The translations under genes and the position numbers were made by a program. A stretch of 64,000 nt of DNA, from assembly GCA_949358305.1 (NCBI GenBank), contig OX442317.1:2666001-2730000 (forward strand), read 5' to 3'. Shown here in pieces: positions 15,475 to 28,080 of the stretch. A model generated the notes under the pieces. That model was not told the origin of the DNA. It did not search any database and saw only the letters and a program-made list of their open reading frames with translations. The stretch is from Strigamia acuminata. Lineage: Eukaryota > Arthropoda > Chilopoda > Geophilomorpha > Linotaeniidae. Position 1 is the stretch's first letter. Every line of letters starts with the position of its first letter.

Positions 15475-16138
15475 TTTTTAACCTGAACCTCACGACCACC
15501 TGATTTTGATTCACAACGATCGAGCTTATCTAATAATTTCGAAACGACCGAGTCGCTCGTCCTGACGCCTCGTGTCGAATTTTAACAACACGAACTATTA
15601 ATAATTGACGCATTTGTATTACAATCACTTTTGATACTGCTAAAAATCTCGAAAGAATTGTTTGAATTAAAATAGTAATTGTAAAATTAGTAGCGAAATT
15701 AAAAAATAAATTCCATCGTATTTCATTTTCTAGTTTACTTAGTCACCCATTCACAACCCGACTAGAAACGGAAACATAAAAACATGGCGGATAAAAATGA
15801 CTATAAAAACACGAAAACAACAAATCCACAATTTACCAACGATCTTTTTTAATATTAAATAAAAAATCAATCATACAAACTCTAAACAACACGTAACAGT
15901 TCAACAAGTTTACATTTGGCCCGCGAAAACGAAAAATCATCATCAATTTACACAAAAATACATCTTTAAATATAATAACCTTAAAAATATTCTCAATATC
16001 TTTATTATAAAATATATATACAACATATTTTACAAATAGTCCTTACAAAAAAAAAATTCTTTATTTATCCATTTAAAAAAGAACAAAAAACATTTATTTT
16101 TTAATAAAATTCAACTCTCTTAGATCGAAATATCAAAA
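15475..16138. other. Spacer between KIAA0930 and ATGL genes
   Basis: AT-rich. It must contain the KIAA0930 promoter and the 3' UTR of the lipase; a minus-strand AATAAA lies near 16093-16098, about 40 bp past the lipase stop. I see no other feature. Confidence 0.5.
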
Positions 16139-19100
16139 CTACACATCAATATCATCAAAAAACTCATCGGACGTATCAATCAACGACATGTACGCTTTAC
16201 TAGCATTCGAATCGACAATTATCTGCGGTATATCGTCGTCGTCGCCGTCGTCCGCCACCCCATAAAAGTCCTCCTCGCTTTTCTGACTCAGATCGGTGAA
16301 CAAGGTTTCGTCCCACTCCAAATTCCTCACCACCTCAAACTCTTCCGGCGGCAAAATCTGGCACTCGGGACTGCTGGCGTCGAACAACTCGCGCACCTGC
16401 ATCCGATGGTTGGCGTCCAAGTAGTAATATGCCATGATGGATTCGTGCTGTCGCGTGACCCGCAGAACTTGGTCGAAAGTGTCGACGGTTTCGGCATCGA
16501 GCGCCGCTTCGCATTGTTCGAGCACCGGCGATTGCCAGTTGAGCACCGTACTGTTCGCCAGGTCCACCACTTTCGACTCCAGCTTGCCGGCGTCGAGTGC
16601 TTTGGCCAGTGGTCGATTCGTCGGCGACAACTGTCCGGCGAGGTCGACGGAGAAACCAAAGTTGACGCAACTCATGCGCCGAGATCCTGGGTTGGTTCGT
16701 TTGTTTCGGTGGGGACATGTGTTCCACTCGCCCGACAGCGGTCGGCGAGAGAAGGACGAGCGGCGACTGGCAGGGCGCATGGCCACGACCGAACGCGATC
16801 GCTTCCGTTCCGGTTTCTGCTCTTCCGCAGCGAAGTCGTACTCGGTGATGGCGAGTTGACAACTGAATCTGAAACGACGACAAATTAATAAATACAATTT
16901 TACGTGCAAACAAATTCAATTTCCACTGCCTAACTGCAATAAATGCAATTTCTAGAGAAAAAAACGCATTTTTACGTGCTAAAATAATATTTCTAGTGCA
17001 AAAAATGCATTTTTACGTGCTAAAATAATATTTCTAGTGCAATAAATGCATTTTTACGCGTTAAAATAATATTTCTAGGGCAAAAAATGCATTATTACGT
17101 GCTAAAATAATATTTCTAGTGCAATAAATGCATTTTTATGTGCCAAAAAGCAATTTCAAGTGGAAAAATTGACATTTATACAGTTTGAATGATGAAAACT
17201 GTCATCTTTTTGTTACTCACTTAGCGCCGTATAAATGACGATCAGCCGTGAACCGCTTGAGAAAATTCCTCAAGTAACTTAGAATCCAGTTTGATATCAA
17301 ACTGATGTCTTTGCCGACTTTGGGAACGATGTCGGTGAACCTCGAATAAAGCGCCCGTGCTATATCAAATGGCAGAACGTAGGGTAGCGTGAGCACGGAT
17401 AAGACGCGCATGGATTTGTGCTTGAACACCCAGCTGATTAAGCCGCTGTTCATTGAAAGTGCCGCTTCGTCTAAAACTGAAATTTAAAGTTTTAAAGTTT
17501 AAAGTTAAAAGCTTTGATTAATTTTTTTCATTTTTATTTTTTTCAAATGGGAATCAAGTTCGAGTACCTGATAAGACAGTTTCCGGGAAGTCGTCAACAC
17601 TAGCTAGCATTCGACGCTGATTACACTCGTCGCACACAGAGTTATCATCATCATCATCATCGTCGTACTCGTCGTCGTAATCGCTGAGGGAATCCGAATC
17701 GCAATCGGATTGCTGAAGCGTATCCTCGAGCTGCACTTCGGAATTCACCGCGATGCAGCGCACGCACGACACCAGAGCTGCAAAAGACATCATAATGTTA
17801 ATCACATTTTACATTTTAACCAAATTGATCAACAAAGTGCATTGAATAACTCAATTAACAAATGAACAAAGTTTGTTAACACTTAAAACGAGTGAAAATC
17901 ACAAAAAACGAGTAAAAATCACAAAAAAATCACAAAAATCGCGTAAAACGAGTAATAATCGGGTAAAACGAGTAATAATCGCGTAAAAAGAGTAATAATC
18001 GCGTTAAACGAGTAATAATCGCGTAAAAAGAGTAATAATCGCGTAAAACGAGTAAATAATCGCGTAAAACGAGTAAATAATTGCGTAAAACGAATAAAAA
18101 TCGCTCGTGTCACACATAAAACGAATAAAAATCGCTCGTGTCACACGTAAAACGAATAAAAAATCGTTCGTTTAATACCAAAAACGAGTAAAAATCGCTC
18201 GTTCAACACCTAAAACGACTGAAAATGGCTCGTTTTACACGTAAAACGAGTAAAAACAGCTCGTTTAACGTGTGAAAATATCCTCTTTGACGTATAAAGA
18301 GCAAATCTCTACTCGTTTAAACACCTCGACGCATCATGTCTAATGCACTTGACACTAAACGAAACAAAATAAAGGAACAAAAGCCACCACCAAACCGGAT
18401 CTAACTTCAATAAGTCGACAAAATTCACCGAATCAGATTCCTTTCATAATTATCGAAGTTAAAAATCCATCGAAAACATTCAAAACGCAACATACGACTG
18501 GCTGGTGACATATGGGGGCACATTGAGCAGTACATACTATTCCGCTGAAGATATCGCAACGCATCGTCGAAACCTTGTTTACACATATCGCTCAAAACTT
18601 CCACTGGTGGTGGAAACAAAATCTGTACAATTCGCAGCAAATTCTGCGGCGAAAGCTAAAAAAAATAAATTAAATAAATAAAACAAAATAAAACAAAACA
18701 AAATAAATAAATATTCACTTCGATGCTGGTGTTGTTGAAATTGACTTGAAATAAATTATAGGAATTATCTTGCGGACATATATCGCTCTCCCCACAAAAT
18801 GGCGACACCGTGATCGTGTTTTCGTCCAGAACCGGCAAATTGTTGCTGTAGCATCCATCGATGTATCGCTGCAAACAGAAAATGACGTCACTGCATCAAT
18901 CAAAACATCATCAATCACTTTATGTCATCTTACACGCGCATTTTTTATCAAGTACTATCACGCTTTCAGCACAACATTCAAAGCTCACTGATCTTCAACC
19001 TCCAATTTTATTTATTTCTTCATTTTTTTTATTTTTATTTAAAAAAAAAAAATTTGAAATCGGATTTGAGAAATTATTCAATTTTTATCGTCTCAAATGC

Positions 19101-21280
19101 GAGCACCTAAGCGCATCATTTTCGTCGTGTGATGTAACGAAAATCAGGCGATTTTTCTCCCGTAATCGCCGGATTGTGTAACATTTACGATTATGACAAA
19201 TTTGAAAACATTTCCACACAATTTCTCGTTTCCAGCACACTAGTGAACACCACTTCCGTTTCACAACCAGGAAATCCGCCAACCATTTTCCAGTCAACTT
19301 CTGCCCTACATTCCAAGACTATTAACAGATCGATACCCGCAAACAACCCCGCAACATTTTTTAAAAAATTAACAATTTCGACCTCGAATACAACACTAAA
19401 ATCTTAATTTCCGTCTTTTTTTGCATCCGATCGAATTAATCCACGTGACAAAACACCCATTTTGAGCTAATTAAACGATATTCGCACCTAAACAAGGTTA
19501 AGTACAGCGCGGAACCTTAATTTTATTAGATCACTTCCTTACCTCTCCGCGAAATTTTTCTGGCACATATCCGGAAAAAAATGGAATAAAAGTGGAACAA
19601 ATGATTGCCTGCAAATAAAAACAAAAAAAATATATTTTTTTTATTAGAAATTCCAGTGATCAAAGCGACCGATCGTCACTTTTATCAATAATGACTAACA
19701 CACGGATATTTAACAAAATCGATAAACTACAAACTCGTGCATCACTTTTTTGTTTGTATATACTATCATCAATAGGATATAAAAATCGATTATTAATCAC
19801 CAACAACATAAAAAAAAAAATTATAAATTCCATAAAAACCAATTACATCACTCTTGTCAACCCAATTAATTGGAATTCAACGAATTAATTAATTAAATCA
19901 ATACTAATCTTGATATTTATCGCATATTTCACGGGGACATTGACACTCGAGTCTTAAATGGCACAAAAGTTGAAAATATCAAAGCAAATAATTAATTTTC
20001 GGTGTAAAAACAAAATTTTGTGTAAATTAGGCGGAAAACTCGAGTAAATATTAAACCCCAGCTATCGGGCTTGTTGGATAGTTGGCCTAGTTCACAACCC
20101 TCAGTTCATCTATTCAAAAAATGGGGTTATTTCCTCCTTTCCCGACCCCATATCGCAATTTGCAATGAAAATTTTTATTTTTTTTAAATTATTAAAAAAA
20201 ATAATTTTTTTTTCTTCTTTTTCCGTGAATCATAATGCAATTAAGTGGCGCGATCTTTCGACCCGACTCAAAACGGACCCAAAACGGAACAAAATTCCAA
20301 TCTCTGCTAATAAATAAATCAAAATTAGTTTACATCACCAAAAAAATATATAATTTCGACTACAATCTCGACAGATTAATGATCTCAACATATCAGGATG
20401 ACTAATTTTATTTTTTATTTGTATCAATTTCAAAAAAGCTAAAAATCAAACAAAAATTTAAAAAAAAACCAAAAAAAAAATAAAAATCAATTTCCTCGAC
20501 AACTAATTCTTGCATTTGCACGTTTTTCTACCTGAACCAGTTCCTCCTTGCTGTTAAATTGAGACAAAATCACATTTTCGCCGCTCGGGAGCTTCGTTAC
20601 CGAGACGTGCAAGCGCCCGCTGCATATCAGATGCGCATTATTCGGCAAAGCAATGTTCAACCGGTCGCGAATGATCTTCGTTATGTTGAAGCCGGGCGAA
20701 AACGCGCCGAACGTGTTCTTCCGCGCTATTGTCGCCACCTTGAGAATATCACTCGTCACTTGACCTAGAAAATAGGCAAAAACAAAACCAAATTATGACA
20801 TTGAAAACTACTGGTGCGCGCTAAATAAAAAAATAAATCCAAACTTGACCTTCCAAGCATTCATTTTGTTTTTATACATTAAATGACATTAAAATTATAA
20901 ATTAAAATACATTTTTAGAAAATTTTTGTTTATTTATTTCTTGCAAAACACATTTTTCCATCGATTAAATGATTTAAATCAAGATTAAACCTGATTACAC
21001 GCTACCTATTTTCTCTCGATTAAATTTCTCGATAAAATAACAAATTACGAAGCAAAAAAATAAAGAATTTCACTAAAAAATCGCGTAAAATTGACGTACC
21101 CATAGGAACTGCACATAGTAGGCAACATGCGGCCATCGCTCCGGCCGAAGCGCCGGAGACTTTGTTGAGGAGGATGTTTGGTGCATATTCTTTGAAACAC
21201 GATGCAACTCCTATGTGATAGATGCCGAGGAAGCCACAACCGGCGAAAGAGAGGTTCAATTGCTTAGATAAGGGCATCAT
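16139..21280 (-). CDS. PNPLA2: Adipose triglyceride lipase / brummer-type patatin lipase
   Basis: Hydrolyses the first ester bond of triacylglycerol at lipid droplets. Exons (minus): 21280-21100, 20764-20532, 19608-19543, 18868-18719, 18655-18499, 17777-17568, 17470-17221 (or from 17476, in frame), 16868-16139, giving 658 residues (human 504). The patatin domain has the oxyanion loop FAGCGFLG (12-19), nucleophile S45 in GASAG, and D164 of the Ser-Asp dyad in [11 protein letters not shown]. It shares [25 protein letters not shown] and MCKQGF with vertebrate ATGL. After the catalytic part comes an unusual insert with three CxxC pairs (C253/256, C267/270, C311/314) around a D-rich run. Then follows an ATGL-like stretch ([18 protein letters not shown]) and a long acidic-ended tail. 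D-G-C replaces the usual D-G-G. Confidence 0.95.
16935..17160. repeat. Intronic repeat, about 62-bp units
   Basis: In the last intron of the ATGL gene, GCATTTTTACGTGCTAAAAT followed by AATATTTCTAGTGCAA is repeated about four times with small changes. Confidence 0.85.
17885..18290. repeat. Intronic repeat of AAAACGAGTAATAATCGCGT type
   Basis: In ATGL intron 5, a unit of about 20 bp is repeated with drift, ending in variants with GCTCGTTTAACAC. It makes up most of this otherwise featureless intron. Confidence 0.9.
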
Positions 21281-21344
21281 CACCGTGCAGCATACCGTAT
21301 CACATTCCTATTGAAAACTGAGCTTAAAATGGCGTGATGCGCGT

Positions 21345-21352
21345 ATTTATAC
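21345..21352 (-). promoter_or_regulatory. TATA box of the ATGL gene
   Basis: On the minus strand the sequence reads TATAAATA, 65 bases upstream of the chosen start codon at 21280. A transcription start about 30 bases further on leaves a short 5' UTR. The region up to 21956 is shared with the divergent SAAL1 gene; no other site is clear to me. Confidence 0.6.
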
Positions 21353-21956
21353 CGGCCATTATTAACACACCTCCGAACGGGAGCTTGTGATTGGTCGTTG
21401 TCGCGGTGAGTTGAGCGAATAAAATAGCGATTGCTCAACGATGATGGAATTTTTCTCGCGTCGTTACTGATTAAATCGAGTTTTTATATTACGATTAATT
21501 TTAAGTCGGTAATTTTGGTATTTTAATCGATTAAAAATTAGCGAAATAAGAACCGCGACGAATTACTGCGGTTGCTATAGCGGTTGCTATGTAAATCAAA
21601 GATGGCGGACAACCCGAAGTTTTGCAGATCTGGTTAGGATTTGATTTTTTAGACTAGTTTTTAGACGTGATTATGACTGTACGATTGCACGAAGCGATAT
21701 AAAAAGAAACTGAAGTAAACTTTTTTTTTAGTCTTGTTATTTCATTGACAATGAGAAAGTTTCTGGCCTCGTTTAAACGCTTCAGTTGCCCCAAATTGAC
21801 AGTTTTTCTTTCATTTTTCAAATTTCTCTTTTTTTATGTCACGGAAGGGAATGAACCTTAAACACAAAGAAAGAAAACAATTCTTTATTTCATTTTGTTT
21901 ATTTTTTATCCATTTTTTTCTTCTTTTAATTTCTAGATTCCTTTGACGATATTAAA

Positions 21957-24900
21957 ATGGACAGGAATCCATCACCACCCCCAAATCTACTGGAAAATGA
22001 AACTGCAATGGCCGACATCATAAGTGGCACAGTTGTAGCCAAGCAATGGGTCCTACAAACTCTTTTATCAGCTGTTAAAGTGAGATGAGATAAAAAAAAC
22101 AAAAAAAAAAACATTATTTTTCTTTAAATGATGATCATTTATAATTTTAAAGGGGATAAACAATTTTTTTTGTGTAATTTCAAATATTTTTTATACAGCA
22201 GTGATTAAACGGTGCATAGTTCCACAAATTTTAGTTATAAATAGCAAATATTGGAAAAATTTCTGGACTTATGAAATCAGGAAGAATGTACTCACCATTA
22301 ATCTTCAACACTGTAAACAAAACAATAAACAATAAACAGCTAAAAATATCGAATTTCCAGTACACATTTGATAATTATGGCTATTAAAAAATGTATTTAT
22401 AATTATCCGATGTCGAAATAAATAGTGCATAAATTAAATTTGTCACGTGCGAGTGCAGATAAAATGAGTTTGTAACGAGCAAGTTCAAATAAATAGATAC
22501 AAATCATGTGATGCATTTATCTAATGAACTTGTAATCGCCCCACTGGGCAGTAACTTTCATTTTTCTCCGATTAAATTCACAACTTACGTAATTTGAATT
22601 GTATTTTAAAAGGAAATACAAGATTGACCTAATTAAAGTGTTTTAAATGATCATTTTTTAATTGTTTGTTTGCTTTTTATGCGTTTATTAAACTTGTTTG
22701 CGTTGCAGGATGTTGAAATGGATTCATCCGAAGATGTGGTTCGGGAACTGGACGAGAGTTTGGACTGCGAATTGTCGAAATTGTGGGACATGTCGATGGA
22801 GTCGGCGGTTGCGGCTTTTCTCATGGAGTGCAACGTTCCCACGACGCTTGTTGGATTGATTGTCAAAAGCAATGCACCGAGAATGACTGTAAATAAATAA
22901 ATAAATTATATAATTAATTGATTGCTCGATTGATTGAATTAATTAAGGAAATATCGGTCGGGATTTTGGCTAATTTGATGTGCAATCCGTCGATTTGTCA
23001 ACACTTCTCTGGAAATGAATATTTTGTGTAATGTTGATTTAATTGGTTAATTTCTGGTTGGATTTTTAATTATTTTTGCACTTGTAGGGACGTGGTGTTG
23101 CATTTATTGGCCAATCCAGACCCACAAACGGTGATCGAAGCAATTAGGTAAACAAAATAACAAAAATAGGAAAATTTTATATATCGTTTACGTAATTTTT
23201 TTTTTTTGTGCGTGTGTGGTGTGATGCGAGTTGGATTATATTATAATTGTGATATGGAGTTTAAGTAAACAATACGATAAGGAGGAGTGATAAAGATGAA
23301 AGTGAGAGGAGATTTATTCGATCTTATTTCAATAAATAAAAAACGTTGTAGTAATTGGGCTGATTTTGATAATAATCAGCTGATTTATATTGCAAAACAA
23401 ACAAAATCGAACGGAAAAACACCAAAACGATCGAAAATAACGTTTGAAACACAAAAAACGTGTTTTGTTGTGTTTTTTTCTTCAATTTTTTCTTTTTGCA
23501 ATATTTTTGAAATTTCAATTTGAAATATAACAATTTATTTTTTGCGACCATTTTCTCGTCTTTATCAAGACGACAAGTTCGCAGGGTTAGCAAACAGCGT
23601 ATCAAGTTAGATAAGAATTTTTCCGAACCGAAATTGCTCCAGTTGGATCCACAAAAAAGCTGTTAAGATATCGCTTATTTAAACTCGTTATCGCTGATTT
23701 GGCCATTTTGAAAGACACGAGATAATCAACAAGAGTGAAATCTTACTTTTATTTATTTATTTTTTTTTATTTTTGTATATTAGATTAAAAAAAAATAAAA
23801 ATGTTATTTACTCCGAATTACAGACTCGCGTCGACTTGTATTTCAACACGCCCGACCGCGAACATTTGGCTCGAGAGCATCAAATCGCACGAAACGGTGT
23901 TGAAAAGCGTTATATTCATTCTGGAGAGTTCGACTAATAGTTAAGTTAAACTCGAAAAAATGATTGAAATCACAAAAACGATAATAAAAAATTATTTTTC
24001 TCAAAATTAGGCGTTTTAATCGAATTGTTGGCGCAGTTAGTTGACAACGTTTTAGATAGCGACGAACAAATTTTGACGCAGTGGTCGCAAAAAGAACTCG
24101 TCGCGGCTGTCTTAGAAGCTATCAAACAAATCGGGTAATGAAAACCGCCATTTTCCAGCATTTTCCCCGACAAAACCGCCATTTTCCAGCATTTTCCCCG
24201 ACAAAACCGCCATTTTCCAGCATTTTCCCCGACAAAACGCCATTTTCCATCATTTTTCCGCATTTATCTCCTGCAAAACCGCCATTTTTGCTCATTTTTT
24301 CCAGTAATACAAAACCCGAAACGTCCGACACGTTTTGCCACATTTTACAACTAATTTCTGTTTCACCGGACGGCTGTGCGTTGATCATTCAGTACGGGGA
24401 TGAAATCTTGAAGGAATCTGAGAAATACATCAAAGCCATTTGCGAGCAGGATTTTATCGACATCAATGGCCGCCAGTGCGGACTCGCGTCGTGTATCGAC
24501 GTGTTGGAAAAGATCTATTTATCCTCCGAAATTAACCGGCAATCTTCAAGTAGGATTTGTAAATTTGCACCAAATTGATCGCTTTTTCCTATCTAATTCC
24601 ATCAAAATTGTGCAGGTTCGACCGTTTTGGGTTATTTGCTGCAATTAAATCGATTACTTTCGCCCCTGCCGTCGGAAATGGGAAATAGCACGTCGAATTT
24701 GAGCCAAGTTCTAATCGACACGTTATCTCACTTTTGGTGCCATTTGTGGAGATTCTGGAAACACGTGAGACACACTGAGACAATTATTCACTTCTGGTTG
24801 ATTAAGAATTTTTTTCTTCTGTCAATTTTAGACCGAATATTTGCTGGAAACGCTGGATAAAGCGCCGGAAAAAGATATCCAACATCTGATAAAATGTTTA

Positions 24901-25008
24901 AAGCTGCGGCAAGAGTTTCCGTATATCGAAAATCTCAAGGAATCGATAGATAGATCGGGAGCTTACAACAGATTAGCCGAATTAATCAGCAAAGAAATGA
25001 ACCGTTGA
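21957..25008 (+). CDS. SAAL1: SAAL1 (serum amyloid A-like 1) homologue
   Basis: Armadillo-like helical protein; the human gene is linked to synoviocyte proliferation and its biochemistry is unclear. Exons: 21957-22079, 22709-22888, 22948-23027, 23088-23147, 23824-23939, 24011-24134, 24305-24549, 24616-24764, 24832-25008, giving 417 residues (human 474). The N terminus MDRNPSPPP is identical to the vertebrate one. It continues with SGTVVAKQW (human GSTVYSKHW), LWDMSMESAVAAFLMECNVP (human [20 protein letters not shown]) and VGILANLMCNPSIC. The phase of every junction fits. AATAAA lies at about 25047. An acceptor-like TTCTAG just upstream of the start suggests a 5' UTR intron. It is head to head with the ATGL gene, 676 bp apart. 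Confidence 0.93.
24138..24262. repeat. Intronic 31-bp repeat, 4 copies
   Basis: In SAAL1 intron 6, ACCGCCATTTTCCAGCATTT plus CCCCGACAAA recurs at 24144, 24175 and 24206, with a shortened fourth copy. Confidence 0.9.
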
Positions 25009-25160
25009 TCAAATATTTATCAAACAATTATTAAATTAAATTTTATAAATAAAAATCTAAAAAAATTAAGAAATTTGTCAACCTGTTTTTTTTTTTAAAT
25101 TGCGTCCATTTTGTCCTGAAAATCCAGACAACCGGCGAGAAAAGCTAGAAAATTAAACTA

Positions 25161-25401
25161 CCGTATTTTACCAAATAAGAGCCGCGGCTCTTATTGAAAA
25201 CTGCCACTTTGAGCTGCGGCTTTAATTCGGGGGCGGCTCTTATTTGAAATAGTGCCAATATCGTACTATAACGTTCATTGAACGTATATAGCTGCGGCTA
25301 CTATTCGAGGGCGGCTCTTATATCAAGTCGCCTATCTCGGCCGCGGCTACTATTCGAGGGCGGCTACAATTCGAGGGCGACTCTTATTCGGTAAAATACG
25401 G
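25161..25401. mobile_element. MITE, TA-flanked, ends CCGTATTTTACC
   Basis: The left end CCGTATTTTACCAAATAAGA and right end (reverse complement CCGTATTTTACCGAATAAGA) are inverted repeats, with TA at 25159-25160 and 25402-25403. It is 241 bp. The inside is made of GCGGCTCTTATT and GCGGCTACTATTCGAGG motifs in both orientations. No coding capacity. Confidence 0.9.
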
Positions 25402-25807
25402 TAATTAGAATTAAATTTAAAAATTATGTGTGTTTAGGAGTTTACTTGCACAATTTCTTCATTTTCCCTCCTGTCTCCTGGTTGGGTTGCACATATCACC
25501 CAGCTGAAGTTGGCACAACATTCACATTCACCCAAACTACAGATAGAAGAAATCCCAATTTTTTTTACCACAGTTTCAATGGTTTTTTACACCAAAAGAT
25601 AGAGGACTTTCTCCTCTACAAACCCTGAAAGAGACAAGACTCGACCCCTCTTGGTTTTCGTGCGGTGACTGTTTGAATGTGGCAGATTTCCGAATCTGGT
25701 GACACAGTTTCAAACGCGAATATATCAACAACCTGACCATGGATTCTTTTATTTAAAAAACCAAACAATAGAGGACTTTCTCCTCTACAAACCCTGAAAA
25801 GGACAAA
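25402..25807. repeat. Spacer with a direct repeat flanking the minisatellite
   Basis: ATAGAGGACTTTCTCCTCTA followed by CAAACCCTGAAA occurs at about 25600 and again at about 25767, 166 bp apart. The second copy leads directly into the 11-bp array. No gene is recognised. Confidence 0.75.
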
Positions 25808-27890
25808 GGCGTTCCAGGGTTGTTCCAAGGACTTTTCAAGGTCGTTCCAAGAACTTTTCAAGGTCGTTTCAAGGATTTTTCAAGGTTGTTCCAAGGGCTT
25901 TCCAAGGACGTTCCAGGGTCGTTCCAAAGACTTTCCAAGGGCGTTCAAAAGACGTTCCAAAGTCGTTCCAAGGACTTTCCAAGGGCGTTTCAAAGTTGTC
26001 CCAAGGACTTTTCAAGGGAGTTCCAAGGTCGTTTCAAGGACGTTCCCGGGTCGTTCCAAAGACGTTCCAGGGTCGTTCCAAGAGCTTTCCAAAGACATTC
26101 CAAGAGCATTCAAAGAGCGTTCCAAGGTCGTTCCAAGGTTGTTCCAAGGACGTTCCAAAGACGTTCCAAGGGCATTCCAAGGATGTTCCAGGGTCGTTCC
26201 AAGGGCGTTCCAGGGTCGTTCCAAGGACGTTCCAGGGTCGTTCCAAGGACTTTCCAAGGTCGTTCCAAGGACGTTCCAGGGTCGTTCCAAGGACGCTCTA
26301 GGGTCGTTCCAAGGTTGTTCCAAGGACGTTCCAGGATCGTTCCAAGGGCGTTTCAAAGTCGTCCTAAGGACTTTCCAAGGTCGTTTTAAGGACGTTCCAA
26401 AGTTGTTCCAAGGACGTTCCAAGGACGTTCCAGGATCGTTCCAAGAGCTTTCCAAAGACATTTCAAGGGCATTCAAAGAGCGTTCCAAGGTCGTTCCAAG
26501 GTTGTTCCAAGGACGTTCCAAAGACATTCCAAGGGCATTCCAAGGATGTTCCAGGGTCGTTCCAAGGGCGTTCCAGGGTCGTTCCAAGGACGTTCCAGGG
26601 TCGTTCCAAGGACTTTCCAAGGTCGTTCCAAGGACGTTCCAAGGTCGTTCCAAGAACGCTCTAGGGTCGTTCCAAGGTTGTTCCAAGGACGTTCCAGGAT
26701 CGTCCCAAGGGCGTTTCAAAGTCGTCCTAAGGACTTTCCAAGGTCGTTTTAAGGACGTTCCAAAATTGTTCCAAGGACGTTCCAAGGACGTTCCAGGATC
26801 GTTCCAAGAGCTTTCCAAAGACATTTCAAGGGCATTCAAAGAGCGTTCCAAGGTCGTTCCAAGGTTGTTCCAAGGGCGTTCCAAAGACATTCCAAAGGTA
26901 TTCCAAGGATGTTCCAAGGGCGTTCCAGGGTTGTTCCAAGGGCGTTCCAAGATCGTTCCAAGGGAGTTCCAGGGTCGTTCCAAGGTTGTTCCAAGGACGT
27001 TCCAGGATCGTTCCAAGAGCTTTCCAAAGACGTTCGAAGGGCATTCTTAGAGCATTCCAAGGTCGTTCCAAGGTTGTTCCAAGGGCGTTCCAAAGACATT
27101 TCAAGGGTATTCCAAGGATGTTCCAAGGGCGTTCCAGGGTCGTTCCAAGGGCGTTCCAAGATCGTTTCAAGGGCGTTCCAGGGTCGTTCCAAGGACTTTC
27201 CAAGGGAGTTCCAAGGGAGTTCCAGGGTCGTTCCAAGGTTGTTCCAAGGACGTTCCAAGATCGTTCCAAGAGCTTTCCAAAGACGTTCGAAGGGCATTCT
27301 AAGAGCATTCCAAGGTCGTTCCAAGGTTGTTCCAAGGGCGTTCCAAAGACATTCCAAGGGTATTCCAAGGATGTTCCAAGGGCGTTCCAGGTTTGTTCCA
27401 AGGGCGATCCAAGATCGTTCCAAGGGCGTTCCAGGGGTTGTTCCAAGGACTTTCCAAGGGAGTTCCAGGGTCGTTCCAAGGTTGTTCCAAGGACGTTCCA
27501 GGATCGTTCCAAGAGCTTTCCAAAGACGTTCGAAGGGCATTCTAAGAGCATTCCAAGGTCGTTCCAAGGGCGTTCCAAAGACATTCTAAGGGCATTCCAA
27601 GGATGTTCCAAGGGCATTCCAGGGTCGTTCCAAAGGCGTTCCAGGGTCGTTTTAAGGGCGTTCCAGGGTTGTTCCAAGGGGCGTTCCAGGGTCGTTCCAA
27701 GGACTTTCCAAGGGCTTTCCAAGGACTTTCCAAGGACGTTCCAAGGTCGTTCCAGGGTCGTTCCAAGGTTGTTCCAAGGACGTTCCAGGGTCGTTTTAAG
27801 AGCTTTCCAAAGACGTTCCAAGGGCATTCTAAGAGCGTTCCAAGGTCGTTCCAAGGTTTTTCCAAAGACATTCCAAGGACTTTCCAATTT
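25808..27890. repeat. Minisatellite of 11-bp units (GTTCCAAGGAC type) with higher-order repeats
   Basis: About 190 consecutive 11-bp units vary around GTTCCAAGGAC and GTTCCAGGGTC. The marker AGAGCTTTCC falls at 26081, 26444, 26807, 27016, 27269, 27512 and 27799. The steps are 363, 363, 209 and 253 (exact multiples of 11), then 243 and 287 (multiples plus one). Each of the last two contains one extra G, near 27434 and 27680. The unit lacks stop codons in any frame, so open frames of up to 353 codons exist on both strands. They spell 11-residue periodic nonsense (three 11-bp units per 11 codons) and are not genes. Confidence 0.97.
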
Positions 27891-28080
27891 CCCCCCAAGG
27901 ATCCCTCAAGGATTCACCCAAGGGTCTCCCAAGGGTTATCTATCGACTACAAATTGAACTTCTGGTCCCATTAATTATGGAAAATTAGGTACTTTCAAAT
28001 TAATTCATTAAAAAATGTATTTTATTTTGAAGCTTTTTTCAAATTTAAATTTCGAACGGAAGATTTGCTGATATATTTTT

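Noticed and set aside
16327-16888. Several open frames overlapping the last lipase exon in other frames and on the plus strand
   Set aside because: Shadows of a GC-rich coding exon; the ATGL frame is fixed by homology and splice phase.
25820-27974. Long open frames (up to 353 codons) on both strands reading FQGRSKDVPGS or ERPWNDPGTS repeats
   Set aside because: They follow from an 11-bp repeat that has no stop codon in any frame. They overlap each other on both strands, lack splice signals and shift frame at single-base slips.
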